Source: Methanomassiliicoccaceae archaeon
GTDB lineage: Archaea; Thermoplasmatota; Thermoplasmata; Methanomassiliicoccales; Methanomethylophilaceae
DNA: 16,770 bases
Direction of reading: 5' to 3'
Assembly: GCA_009776695.1 (NCBI GenBank)
Contig: WRNI01000021.1
Location: 1-16,770, forward strand
Both the position numbers and the translations under genes were made by a program. The notes beneath the pieces are model-generated. The model searched no databases and was not told the DNA's origin. It saw nothing but the letters and a program-made list of their open reading frames with translations. Shown here piece by piece: positions 7,075 to 14,300 of this stretch; within the stretch, counting starts at the first letter, position 1; every line of letters starts with the position of its first letter.

Positions 7075-7950
7075 ATGCCCAAGACGAAGTATTCTGTTTA
7101 TTCCGAGCTGATGGACAGCCTCAGAGGAGGGGTGATAATGGACGTCACCACCCCGCAGCAGGCAAAGATCGCCGAGACCGCCGGCGCACGCGCGGTGATG
7201 GCCCTCGAAAGGATTCCGGCCGACATAAGGGTTGCCGGCGGAGTGTCAAGGATGAGCGACCCCAGGATGATAAAGGAGATCCAGGCAACCGTTAAAATTC
7301 CGGTGATGGCCAAAGTGCGCATAGGACATTTCGTGGAGGCGCAGATACTTCAGGCGATCGGTATCGACTGCATTGATGAGAGCGAAGTTCTCTCGCCGGC
7401 GGACGATACATATCACGTTGACAAGAAGCAGTTCAGCACGGCGTTCGTATGCGGCGCCAGAGATCTCGGGGAGGCGCTTCGTCGCATAAACGAAGGCGCC
7501 GCGATGATGAGGACGAAAGGCGAAGCGGGGACCGGTGACGTAGTTCAGGCGGTCCGCCACATGAGGAAGATAAACGCCGACATAGCAAGGATAAAAGGTA
7601 TGAGAGTAGACGAATTATCGGTGGAAGCGAAGGAATTGCGTGTTCCTTACGATCTTGTGAGATATGTGCACAGGCACGGAAAATTACCCGTTCCGAACTT
7701 CTCCGCGGGCGGTGTCGCAACGCCGGCGGATGCGGCGCTGATGATGCAGCTGGGCGCGGACGGCGTCTTCGTCGGCTCGGGGATATTCAAGTCCGGGGAT
7801 CCCGCGAAGAGGGCGTCGGCAATTGTCAAAGCCGTTGCGAACTACAATGATCCGAAAGTTCTCGCGGAAGTTTCCGCCGGTCTCGGCGAGGCGATGGTCG
7901 GGATAAACGAGCAGGAGATCAAAGTATTAATGGCCGAGCGCGGCGTCTGA
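7075..7950 (+). CDS. pdxS: pyridoxal 5'-phosphate synthase subunit PdxS
   Basis: The TIM-barrel synthase of the DXP-independent vitamin B6 route. It condenses ribose 5-phosphate and glyceraldehyde 3-phosphate with ammonia supplied by the glutaminase PdxT. Numbered from ATG 7075 (291 residues), the catalytic residues are in place: Asp23 in GGVIMDVTT, Lys80 in PVMAKVRIGHF, and Lys148 in MRTKGEAGTGDV. The phosphate-binding PNFSAGGVATPADAA and GVFVGSGIF motifs are also present. An in-frame TTG at 7057 exists, but the extra six residues are not family-like. No pdxT gene lies in the window. It stands alone between the divergent ogt and a convergent tRNA gene. Confidence 0.97.
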   Translation: MPKTKYSVYSELMDSLRGGVIMDVTTPQQAKIAETAGARAVMALERIPADIRVAGGVSRMSDPRMIKEIQATVKIPVMAKVRIGHFVEAQILQAIGIDCIDESEVLSPADDTYHVDKKQFSTAFVCGARDLGEALRRINEGAAMMRTKGEAGTGDVVQAVRHMRKINADIARIKGMRVDELSVEAKELRVPYDLVRYVHRHGKLPVPNFSAGGVATPADAALMMQLGADGVFVGSGIFKSGDPAKRASAIVKAVANYNDPKVLAEVSAGLGEAMVGINEQEIKVLMAERGV

Positions 7951-7967
7951 ACACGCGTTCAAAACCA

Positions 7968-7975
7968 TTTTTTTT
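7968..7975 (+). terminator. T8 tract after pdxS
   Basis: Eight consecutive T residues begin 17 bases after the pdxS stop. Oligo-T on the coding strand is the known archaeal intrinsic termination signal. Confidence 0.6.
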
Positions 7976-8004
7976 AAAATTTACTGCATGTTTTGGTTAC
8001 AAAG

Positions 8005-8077
8005 TGCGGGCGCCGGGATTCGAACCCGAGTCCTAAGCTTGGCAAGCTCAAGTGATAACCAGCTACACTACACCCGC
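8005..8077 (-). tRNA. tRNA-Gly (anticodon GCC)
   Basis: The minus strand folds as a 73-nt cloverleaf. Acceptor GCGGGTG (from 8077) pairs with CGCCCGC (ending at 8006), with discriminator A at 8005. The anticodon stem TGAGC/GCTTA encloses loop TTGCCAA, and the T arm TCGGG-TTCGAAT-CCCGG is perfect but for a terminal wobble. The D arm is short, with the expected GG in its loop. CCA is not encoded. No intron is seen. It reads GGC and GGU codons. Confidence 0.96.
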
Positions 8078-8100
8078 TTTAGGCTCGTGAACAAATTATT

Positions 8101-8109
8101 GAATATAAA
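8101..8109 (-). promoter_or_regulatory. TATA box of the tRNA-Gly gene
   Basis: TTTATATTC on the minus strand sits 24-32 bases upstream of the tRNA 5' end, the standard archaeal spacing for a promoter that starts at or near the mature end. Confidence 0.65.
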
Positions 8110-8174
8110 GTTTATCATATTCCGTTTTCATAAAAAATTCATTATGCTGGCGATGCGCAGGCGGGCGTTCATGA

Positions 8175-8212
8175 AGGCGCCGCGGGCGCCTCCGCAACGA
8201 ACGGCCCGTTCG
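8175..8212. repeat. two adjacent GC-rich hairpins between divergent promoters
   Basis: AGGCGCC/GGCGCCT (8175-8191, three-base loop) is followed six bases later by CGAACG/CGTTCG (8198-8212, three-base loop). Both are perfect stems. They lie between the tRNA TATA box and the helicase TATA box, so neither downstream gene needs to transcribe them. Confidence 0.6.
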
Positions 8213-8218
8213 GGCTAC

Positions 8219-8227
8219 TTATAAATA
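8219..8227 (+). promoter_or_regulatory. TATA box of the DEAD-box helicase gene
   Basis: TTATAAATA is a near-ideal archaeal TATA box. Initiation about 25 bases downstream (near 8248) would give a leader of about 55-60 bases before the ATG at 8306. Confidence 0.6.
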
Positions 8228-8261
8228 GTCGTAATCAATCGTGCGCACCGTTACAAGCAAG

Positions 8262-8280
8262 GTCTGCGGAAGTCGCAGGC
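8262..8280 (+). promoter_or_regulatory. hairpin in the helicase 5' leader
   Basis: CTGCG (8264-8268) and CGCAG (8274-8278) pair around GAAGT, extended outward by a T-G wobble and a G-C pair. It sits inside the predicted leader, 25 bases before the ATG, and could affect translation start or be a substrate for the helicase itself. Confidence 0.4.
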
Positions 8281-8305
8281 AGTGAGTTTCAGAACCAGTG
8301 ATATA

Positions 8306-9712
8306 ATGGTTTCAGAGTTTGAAGAGTTAGGCATATCATCAAGCGTGTCCAAAGCGATGGAGACATTGGGCTGGAAGATACCGACGCCCATCCAGAGCGC
8401 ATCGATACCCGAAGGGATAAACGGGTCGGACATGTTCGCGCAGGCGCAGACCGGTACCGGAAAAACGGGCGCTTTCGGAGCGATAATATTAAGCAGGATA
8501 CCGTCGGACCAGAAGATACCTTCTTCGATAATACTTGCGCCGACGAGAGAATTGGCAACGCAGGTGGCCGACGAGATGAATAAATTAGCAATGTACTCCG
8601 GCCATAAATGTGTGGCGATATACGGCGGCGCGTCCATCGAAGGCCAGATATCAAAATTGGAGAAAGGTGCCGATGTCATAGCGGGAACGCCCGGAAGAGT
8701 TAAAGATATGATACAGCGCGGTAATCTGAATCTGTCCAAGATTTCAATACTCGTTCTCGACGAAGCCGATCGGATGTTAGATATGGGTTTCATCGAGGAC
8801 ATCGAATTTATATTGTCATCGATGCCCCGCGGAGGCAGACAGACGTTACTGTTCTCGGCGACGCTGTCGGAGAACGTAAAACGTCTGGCGACGGATTATA
8901 TGAACAAACCCAAAGAGATAACGGTCTCGGAGGATGAACTTGTCCTTGATCTGACAAAACAATTCTACATCAGCGTCGGAAGAAGGAACAAAGTCTGGGC
9001 GTTATGCCGCATCCTCGATCTCGATAAACCGAAGGCGATAATATTCTGCCAGACGAAGAGGATGGTCGATATCCTTGACGAAAGGTTAAAAGGACTGGAT
9101 TACAAGGCGGAGGCGATACACGGCGATATGTCGCAGGTCCGGCGCGAGAAGGTCCTGAAAGATTTCAAGACAGACCGCATAGACATCCTCATAGCAACGG
9201 ACGTGGCGGCGAGAGGCCTCGACATCGACGATATCGCGTACGTGATAAATTACGATGTCCCGGAGGAAGTTGATACTTACGTTCACCGTATCGGAAGGAC
9301 GGGGCGCGCAGGAAAGGAAGGCATCGCAGTCTCCTTCGTTACGTCGGAAGAGGAGTACATAATACGTGAAATTATCGCATACACCGGTATGGAAATAACG
9401 TTGAGGGACGTCCCGGAGACGGAAGGCAAGGACATAGTAAAAAAGGTCATTGATTTCGATCAGATAGCCGACATGTACGGAATGGTAAGATTTGAGATAA
9501 ATCTCGGAAAGAACGACGGTCTCGGAAAAGTTGCGCTTGCGGACTTCGTGATACGCGGAGCAAGGGTCCGCGACACATCCATCGGCAGGATAGAGATGGG
9601 CGATGATTCGTCGGTCATGGAAATTCATAAGGAGTTCGCAAGAAGAGTTACCATGGACCTTCCACAGGGAAGGTTCAAAGGTAAGCGCATATCCGTCCGC
9701 GTCGCTCAGTGA
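8306..9712 (+). CDS. DEAD-box ATP-dependent RNA helicase with DbpA-type RNA-binding tail
   Basis: A 468-residue helicase with every core motif: Q motif (GWKIPTPIQ, 22-30), Walker A AQTGTGKT (47-54), PTRELA (79-84), TPGR (128-131), DEAD (152-155), SAT (184-186). The second RecA domain has IIFCQTKR, ATDVAARGLDI and HRIGRTGRAG. The last roughly 75 residues (VRFEINLGKNDGLGKVALADF ... IGRIEMGDDSSVMEIHKE ... KGKRISVRVAQ) match the DbpA RNA-binding, RRM-like fold, which in bacteria guides the helicase to 23S rRNA. ATG 8306 is preferred, with GTGAT upstream; GTG at 8282 would add eight residues. The likely role is ribosome assembly or RNA remodelling in the cytosol. A DbpA tail is more typical of bacteria, so ancient transfer is possible. 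Confidence 0.93.
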   Translation: MVSEFEELGISSSVSKAMETLGWKIPTPIQSASIPEGINGSDMFAQAQTGTGKTGAFGAIILSRIPSDQKIPSSIILAPTRELATQVADEMNKLAMYSGHKCVAIYGGASIEGQISKLEKGADVIAGTPGRVKDMIQRGNLNLSKISILVLDEADRMLDMGFIEDIEFILSSMPRGGRQTLLFSATLSENVKRLATDYMNKPKEITVSEDELVLDLTKQFYISVGRRNKVWALCRILDLDKPKAIIFCQTKRMVDILDERLKGLDYKAEAIHGDMSQVRREKVLKDFKTDRIDILIATDVAARGLDIDDIAYVINYDVPEEVDTYVHRIGRTGRAGKEGIAVSFVTSEEEYIIREIIAYTGMEITLRDVPETEGKDIVKKVIDFDQIADMYGMVRFEINLGKNDGLGKVALADFVIRGARVRDTSIGRIEMGDDSSVMEIHKEFARRVTMDLPQGRFKGKRISVRVAQ

Positions 9713-9759
9713 ATAGATTATTAACGGTGCGTAACATACTTCACGGCAGGTGATGTAAA

Positions 9760-10221
9760 TTGAAGTACTCATGCACAGTGATATCGGTAAGCGACGTTAA
9801 CGCATCGAGAAGATTCTACGAGGACGTCTTCGGACTGAAAGTGTATCAGGATTACGGAAAATGTGTCGGATTCACATGCGGCCTGTCGCTGATGCAGGAT
9901 TTTGAGTGGTTGGTGAACGTTCCGAAAGAAAAGGTAATGAAGGAACCGAACAACATTGAACTTTGTTTTGAAGAGGAAAAGTTCGATGATTTCCTGAAAA
10001 AGTTAAAAGGATACGGGGTAAGATATCTGCACGATGCAACGGAGCAGCCGTGGGGACAGCGCGTGATACATTTTTACGATCCGGACGGTCATATAATCGA
10101 AGTCGGCGAAGATATGAAAGCTGTCACGGAACGTTTCTTATCGTCGGGGATGACCAAGGAAGAGACGGCAAAAAGGATGAACGTGTCCGTCGCGGATGTC
10201 GAGACGCTTATGAAAGGATAG
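9760..10221 (+). CDS. VOC/glyoxalase-fold protein with helical C-terminal tail
   Basis: A 153-residue single VOC domain: CTVISVSDVNASRRFYEDVFGLKV at the N terminus and WGQRVIHFYDPDGHIIEVGED at about residues 98-118. This is the beta-alpha-beta-beta-beta fold of glyoxalase I and fosfomycin-resistance proteins. Glu116, in the HIIEV segment, could be a metal ligand. The other ligands are not clear, so the substrate cannot be named. The last 35 residues (ERFLSSGMTKEETAKRMNVSVADVETLMKG) look like two or three helices of the kind seen in small helix-turn-helix units, an appendage also common in related clostridial proteins. The TTG start is well supported by AGGTGAT five bases upstream. It follows the helicase gene by 47 bases on the same strand and is convergent with valS. 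Confidence 0.85.
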   Translation: MKYSCTVISVSDVNASRRFYEDVFGLKVYQDYGKCVGFTCGLSLMQDFEWLVNVPKEKVMKEPNNIELCFEEEKFDDFLKKLKGYGVRYLHDATEQPWGQRVIHFYDPDGHIIEVGEDMKAVTERFLSSGMTKEETAKRMNVSVADVETLMKG

Positions 10222-10234
10222 ATGCGCGACGAAG

Positions 10235-12838
10235 CTACGGCTCTATTGCGATGAGCATACCGCAGACCTGTATCGTCTCCACGTGTTTGCCGTGAAGCAG
10301 CAGACGTTTCTCCGGTTCAAGGAACTCTTTTGTCAGCGTCACCGTCCCATCGCTTATCGTTATGTTAAGACCGCCGACGTCCAGCGCCGCCGCGACCTTC
10401 GAAGGCTCCATTTTGGCGACCTCGGCAACAATGCTCTTCGCAAGCCCTTTGAACGCAGGCCCGAGTTTGGAATGCACCGGTCTTATTGATACGATTTCTT
10501 CGGTAATGTCCGCTTTTCTGACGATGTTCAGCGTTCTCGCTTTTATCGTCTCCGTTATATCGTCACGGGCATCGTCAAGCATCATTGCGTCACCTATTAT
10601 CTCAACGGAATTTAATTCAGTGTTAAGCGGCATCTTTTTCTCGGACTTCCAGTTGCGCACCGCCGCTATAACCTCTTTCAGCATCTCGCCCGCCTTTTCC
10701 GCGCCCTTGTCATTCAGAACAGGCTCAGGCCATCCGGAGAGATGGATGCTTTTTATTCCCTCATAATTCCTGAAGTGCTCCTGGTACACGTCCTCGGCGA
10801 TATGCGGCATGAACGGCGCTATCATTTTCACGCATCCCAGAAGCGTTGTGTATAACGTGTACTTAGCGGCATCATCCTTCCGTGACTTTACCATCTCGAT
10901 GTAATGGTCCGCGAACTCGTGCCAAATGAAATTCTCGATGTCCCTCATCGCTTTGTCGAACTGGTACGATTCAAAATATTCTGTCACCGTTCCGACGGTA
11001 TCAGAATATTTGCTGAGTATCCATCTGTCCGGCAGTCTGAGGTCTGCCGGTCTTTCCGGTACGGAATCGAATCTCGGTCCCACGAACTTTCCCATGTTGA
11101 ATATCTTATTGCAAAGTTTGCGTCCTCTTATGACATCCTTTTCCCTGAACGCGTGGTCGATACCCATTGAGCATGTGCACGCGTAGTACCTGAGCGCATC
11201 GGCGCCGTATTCCTTTATGATCGGTATCGGATCGATGACGTTACCGACGGACGAATGCATGGGCGTCCCGTCAGGCGCCATGATGAAGCCGTGTATCATA
11301 ACGTCCTTCCACGGGACGGATGATGTGATCTGTTCGCTTCTCAGCATCGTATAGAACGCCCATGTGCGTATTATGTCATGGGACTGCGGCCTCATCGACA
11401 TGGGGAACATCTTTTTGAAAAGTTTCTCGTCGCGTTCCCAGAACGTGTTGTATAACGGTGAACCTGACGAGTCCATCCATGTGTCGAAGACGTCGGTGCA
11501 CCCTGTAAGTTCGCCGCCGCATCCGCACTTTTGTATCGGCGGTTCATCCTCCGTGGGGTCGACATAACATTGCTCCTCCTTTGCGACCACCGCTTTTCCG
11601 CATTCCTTGCATTCCCATACCGGGACGGGCGTCGCGAATATCCGCTGCCTGCTCAGTACCCAGTCCCATTCCAGCGAATTGACCCAGTCCTGTAATCGGA
11701 TCTTCATGAACTCCGGATACCACGCGATCTCATCCGCTCTTTTGAGGACCTGCTTCTTGAAGTCCAGCGTCTTTAAGAACCATTGCGGGACCTGTAAGAA
11801 CTCGACCGGCGCGTGGCACCTCCAGCATTCCGAGACGTTCTGTTCGGTGTCCGTCTGTTTCACCAGAAGTTTTGCATTCTTAAGATCGTCAATGGCCGCG
11901 GCCCTCGCTTCCTTCACGCCCATTCCTTCATATTTTCCGGCAAGCCCGGTCATCCTGCCCGACTCGTCAATGCCCTTCTCCATTTCGAGCTTGTATTTCA
12001 TCACCCACTCAAGGTCGTCCTTATCGCCGATGGTGCATATCATAACGCATCCGGTTCCGAAGTCCGGATCTACTTTCGCATCGGCGATAACTTTTACTTT
12101 GCGCCCGTAGAGCGGCGTTATGACCTCTTTGCCGATAAGATGCTTCTTATCCTTATCATCGGGGTGTACCGCGACGACCTTGCACGTGCAAAGCAGTTCC
12201 GGACGTGTGGTCGCCACCAGTATATGATCGTCCGTCCCGTCGATCATGAACTTCACGTAATTGAGTTTCGTGACATTCGGGCTGTACTCGACTTCCGCGT
12301 CCGCCAGCGCCGTCATGCATCTGGGGCACCAGTTCACGGGGAAATTGCCTTTGTACACAAGGCCTTTGTTGAACAATCTGACGAAGGACACCTGTGTTAT
12401 TCGCCGATAGTACGGCGCGTCCGTCTGGTAATAGATGCTCGGGTCCATGCTTTCGCCGAGTATCTCGAAGTGATGCTTCATCTCGTCGATGAAACTGTTC
12501 GCGAACTCTGAGCACAATTTTCTGTACTCCTTTCTTGGAAGATCGAGCTTCGTGATGTTATGTTTCTTTTCAACCTTAACTTCAATAGGGGTGCCGTTCA
12601 CATCGAAGCATAACGGAAAGAATACGTTATATCCGCGCATTCTTCTGTACCTTGCAACGAAATCTATCATCGAATAACCGGTTGCGTGACCGAGATGAAG
12701 CGATCCCGACGTGTATCTGGGAGGATTGTCTATGCTGAATATCGGTGCGTCGGAATCTTTATCAAACCGGTACACCGATTCGTTCTTCCACATCGTCTGC
12801 CATCGTTCCTCGATGGAAGCGGAATCGTACTGTGTCAT
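10235..12838 (-). CDS. valS: valine--tRNA ligase (archaeal type)
   Basis: An 867-residue class I synthetase that charges tRNA-Val and edits misactivated threonine. The HIGH motif is SGSLHLGH (48-51 = HLGH). PLCFDVNGTPIEVKVEKK and the editing-domain segments TTRPELLCTCKVVAVHPDD and FGTGCVMICTIGDKDDLEW are ValRS-type rather than IleRS-type. Zinc-type cysteine clusters include CPRC, CWRCH and CKECG...CGCGG. The anticodon-binding region covers about residues 600-740. The KMSKS loop is degenerate: DGTPMHSSVGNVIDP, residues 526-530 PMHSS, with both lysines lost. ATG 12838 has GAGGG four to five bases upstream. It is downstream of a CBS-domain gene on the same strand and convergent with the VOC gene, with 13 bases between stops. 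Confidence 0.94.
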   Translation of the reverse strand: MTQYDSASIEERWQTMWKNESVYRFDKDSDAPIFSIDNPPRYTSGSLHLGHATGYSMIDFVARYRRMRGYNVFFPLCFDVNGTPIEVKVEKKHNITKLDLPRKEYRKLCSEFANSFIDEMKHHFEILGESMDPSIYYQTDAPYYRRITQVSFVRLFNKGLVYKGNFPVNWCPRCMTALADAEVEYSPNVTKLNYVKFMIDGTDDHILVATTRPELLCTCKVVAVHPDDKDKKHLIGKEVITPLYGRKVKVIADAKVDPDFGTGCVMICTIGDKDDLEWVMKYKLEMEKGIDESGRMTGLAGKYEGMGVKEARAAAIDDLKNAKLLVKQTDTEQNVSECWRCHAPVEFLQVPQWFLKTLDFKKQVLKRADEIAWYPEFMKIRLQDWVNSLEWDWVLSRQRIFATPVPVWECKECGKAVVAKEEQCYVDPTEDEPPIQKCGCGGELTGCTDVFDTWMDSSGSPLYNTFWERDEKLFKKMFPMSMRPQSHDIIRTWAFYTMLRSEQITSSVPWKDVMIHGFIMAPDGTPMHSSVGNVIDPIPIIKEYGADALRYYACTCSMGIDHAFREKDVIRGRKLCNKIFNMGKFVGPRFDSVPERPADLRLPDRWILSKYSDTVGTVTEYFESYQFDKAMRDIENFIWHEFADHYIEMVKSRKDDAAKYTLYTTLLGCVKMIAPFMPHIAEDVYQEHFRNYEGIKSIHLSGWPEPVLNDKGAEKAGEMLKEVIAAVRNWKSEKKMPLNTELNSVEIIGDAMMLDDARDDITETIKARTLNIVRKADITEEIVSIRPVHSKLGPAFKGLAKSIVAEVAKMEPSKVAAALDVGGLNITISDGTVTLTKEFLEPEKRLLLHGKHVETIQVCGMLIAIEP

Positions 12839-12860
12839 GCAGACCCTCTTAATATAGAAA

Positions 12861-12871
12861 AGTATTAAAAA
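12861..12871 (-). promoter_or_regulatory. A/T-rich candidate promoter of valS
   Basis: On the minus strand TTTTTAATACT lies 23-33 bases before the valS ATG; a second box, TATATTAAG, lies closer (12848-12856). Either the first box drives a near-leaderless message, or this T-rich run terminates the upstream gene. The two cannot be told apart by sequence. Confidence 0.3.
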
Positions 12872-12910
12872 GGTTGTGAGGGGCCGGACGGCAATGCATG
12901 CGCTGCGATC

Positions 12911-12929
12911 GGCCGCACAGTGTGCAGCC
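12911..12929 (-). other. stable hairpin between the CBS gene and valS
   Basis: On the minus strand GGCTGCAC pairs with GTGCGGCC around a three-base loop, an eight-base stem with one wobble. It begins 14 bases after the stop of the CBS/HPF-like gene and is followed about 40 bases later by a T5 run. It may help end or protect that message; it is not directly joined to a T tract. Confidence 0.4.
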
Positions 12930-12942
12930 TTTCCGAGAGAGG

Positions 12943-14127
12943 CTACCGGATCTTCTTCTTCTGATCGAGTTTCGACTTTTTCATGTCCATCACCATGGTG
13001 ACCAATTTCTTCAGAAGATCCTCAACTGTCTTCAGCAGATCCCATCCTATTTCCTTCGCGGCGAGCATATCGCCGTCAAGTATCAGCCTTGCGTTCATGC
13101 TGTATTTGTGCTTCTCGCCCTGGGCGCTGTATTTTACAATGTGCAGGGTAAGCGACTGCGGCCTGCTGACCTTGGCGGCCTTTCCCATCTCATACTGTAT
13201 CATCTCATCTATCGCGTCCGAGTAATACTTGTCATCATCGTCAAGCCCGCTTATCTGGACGAACATCATCTCGCGCTCTTTGCAGGCGGCGATCATCTCT
13301 ATGATGTCGTACTGCGTCATGATGCCCACAAGTTTCTTATCTTCAACGACGGGAAGCGTGGATATGCACGATTCAAGCATTATCTCCGCCGCTTTGCCGA
13401 CGGTGTCGTCCCATGATACCGTCTTGGGGGCGGTGGCGCAAAGCGTTTCGACGAGAACAGAGGACTGCCCGCTCTTCCCCGGAAGGTCGCCCACGGTACG
13501 CCGGTCCTTGCGCCTCCAGTTATGATCGATTATCTCTTTCATCCCGACTATGCCTATCACGTACCCTCTGTCATCAATAACGGGAACGGTACGTATGTCC
13601 AGTCCCCGCATTATATCGAGCGCCGTGTCCAGTGTGTCGTTCTCTTTTACCGTTTCCACGGACGCGGACATTATCTCCCACACTCTGATCTCACGGAATG
13701 CTTTGATGCCCGCCGCAACTTCTATGAGCGCGGACCTTGAGACAACCCCTTTTATGCGCTTGTTCCTGTCGACCACGGGTATCTGTCTCGCGTTGGTCTT
13801 GATCATAAGTTCGGCGACGTCCGTTATTTCCGACGTTCCGGTGACGGACGGGGCGCCCGTCATGATCGTTCGTACTTTGCTGTCCAGGAGAACACCTTTC
13901 TTTCTCAGCAGCGTTCCGTAACCCACGGAGCCGATGTACTCATTGCCGTCGACAACGGGTATGTCCTGCGCTCCCGTTTCTTTCATTATGTGCAAAGCGT
14001 CAACGATGCGGTCCTCCGGCCCGACGGTCTTGAATTCTTTATTCATAATCGCGGCGATCCCTTTGCCGTTGATCTGCGATCTCAGCATAGAGAGTTTCTT
14101 CAGGTCATGCAGGTCCTTAACTCCCAT
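12943..14127 (-). CDS. four-CBS-domain protein with HPF/RaiA-like C-terminal domain
   Basis: A 394-residue cytosolic protein. Four CBS repeats are visible at about residues 28-78, 87-137, 151-201 and 226-280, each with a PVVD- or PVID-like core and a G-V/I-V strand. They form two Bateman modules, which usually bind AMP, ATP or related nucleotides. Residues 288-385 form a separate domain: strand (MFVQISGL), helix (DKYYSDAIDEMIQYEM), three strands (SLTLHIVKY, KYSMNARLIL and around GDMLAA), then a helix (WDLLKTVEDLLKKLVTMVMDM). This beta-alpha-beta-beta-beta-alpha order and the late WDLLKTVEDLLKKL helix resemble S30AE/HPF ribosome-hibernation proteins. The tail is very lysine-rich (KKSKLDQKKKIR). 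ATG 14127 has GGTGA four bases upstream, and TTATATG at 14165-14159 could be its TATA box. Neighbours are glyS and valS, which supports a job in translation. Confidence 0.85.
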   Translation of the reverse strand: MGVKDLHDLKKLSMLRSQINGKGIAAIMNKEFKTVGPEDRIVDALHIMKETGAQDIPVVDGNEYIGSVGYGTLLRKKGVLLDSKVRTIMTGAPSVTGTSEITDVAELMIKTNARQIPVVDRNKRIKGVVSRSALIEVAAGIKAFREIRVWEIMSASVETVKENDTLDTALDIMRGLDIRTVPVIDDRGYVIGIVGMKEIIDHNWRRKDRRTVGDLPGKSGQSSVLVETLCATAPKTVSWDDTVGKAAEIMLESCISTLPVVEDKKLVGIMTQYDIIEMIAACKEREMMFVQISGLDDDDKYYSDAIDEMIQYEMGKAAKVSRPQSLTLHIVKYSAQGEKHKYSMNARLILDGDMLAAKEIGWDLLKTVEDLLKKLVTMVMDMKKSKLDQKKKIR

Positions 14128-14300
14128 CTTGTCACCGTATCAAAATCAACGAAGGTTGCATATAACGTTATTGACAATCGTCCCGTCCGCGCCTGCGCGT
14201 TGTGCCACGAAGGCGTCCGTTACTGTCAGAAGGCCGTCATATCGCAGAATATGCGTGACGTTATGCGAAAGAAATATAAGCACGGTCGCAACGGACACGT

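Noticed and set aside
11813..12511. A 232-codon plus-strand ORF opposite valS
   Set aside because: It lies wholly within valS, whose motifs are clear, and shows no protein family pattern.
14128..14300. A plus-strand frame through the glyS-CBS gap with a protein-like stretch containing CALC and RYC
   Set aside because: The frame only exists as part of a longer antisense ORF over the CBS gene and glyS. There is no start codon with a ribosome site in the gap, and the gap holds the likely CBS promoter on the other strand.
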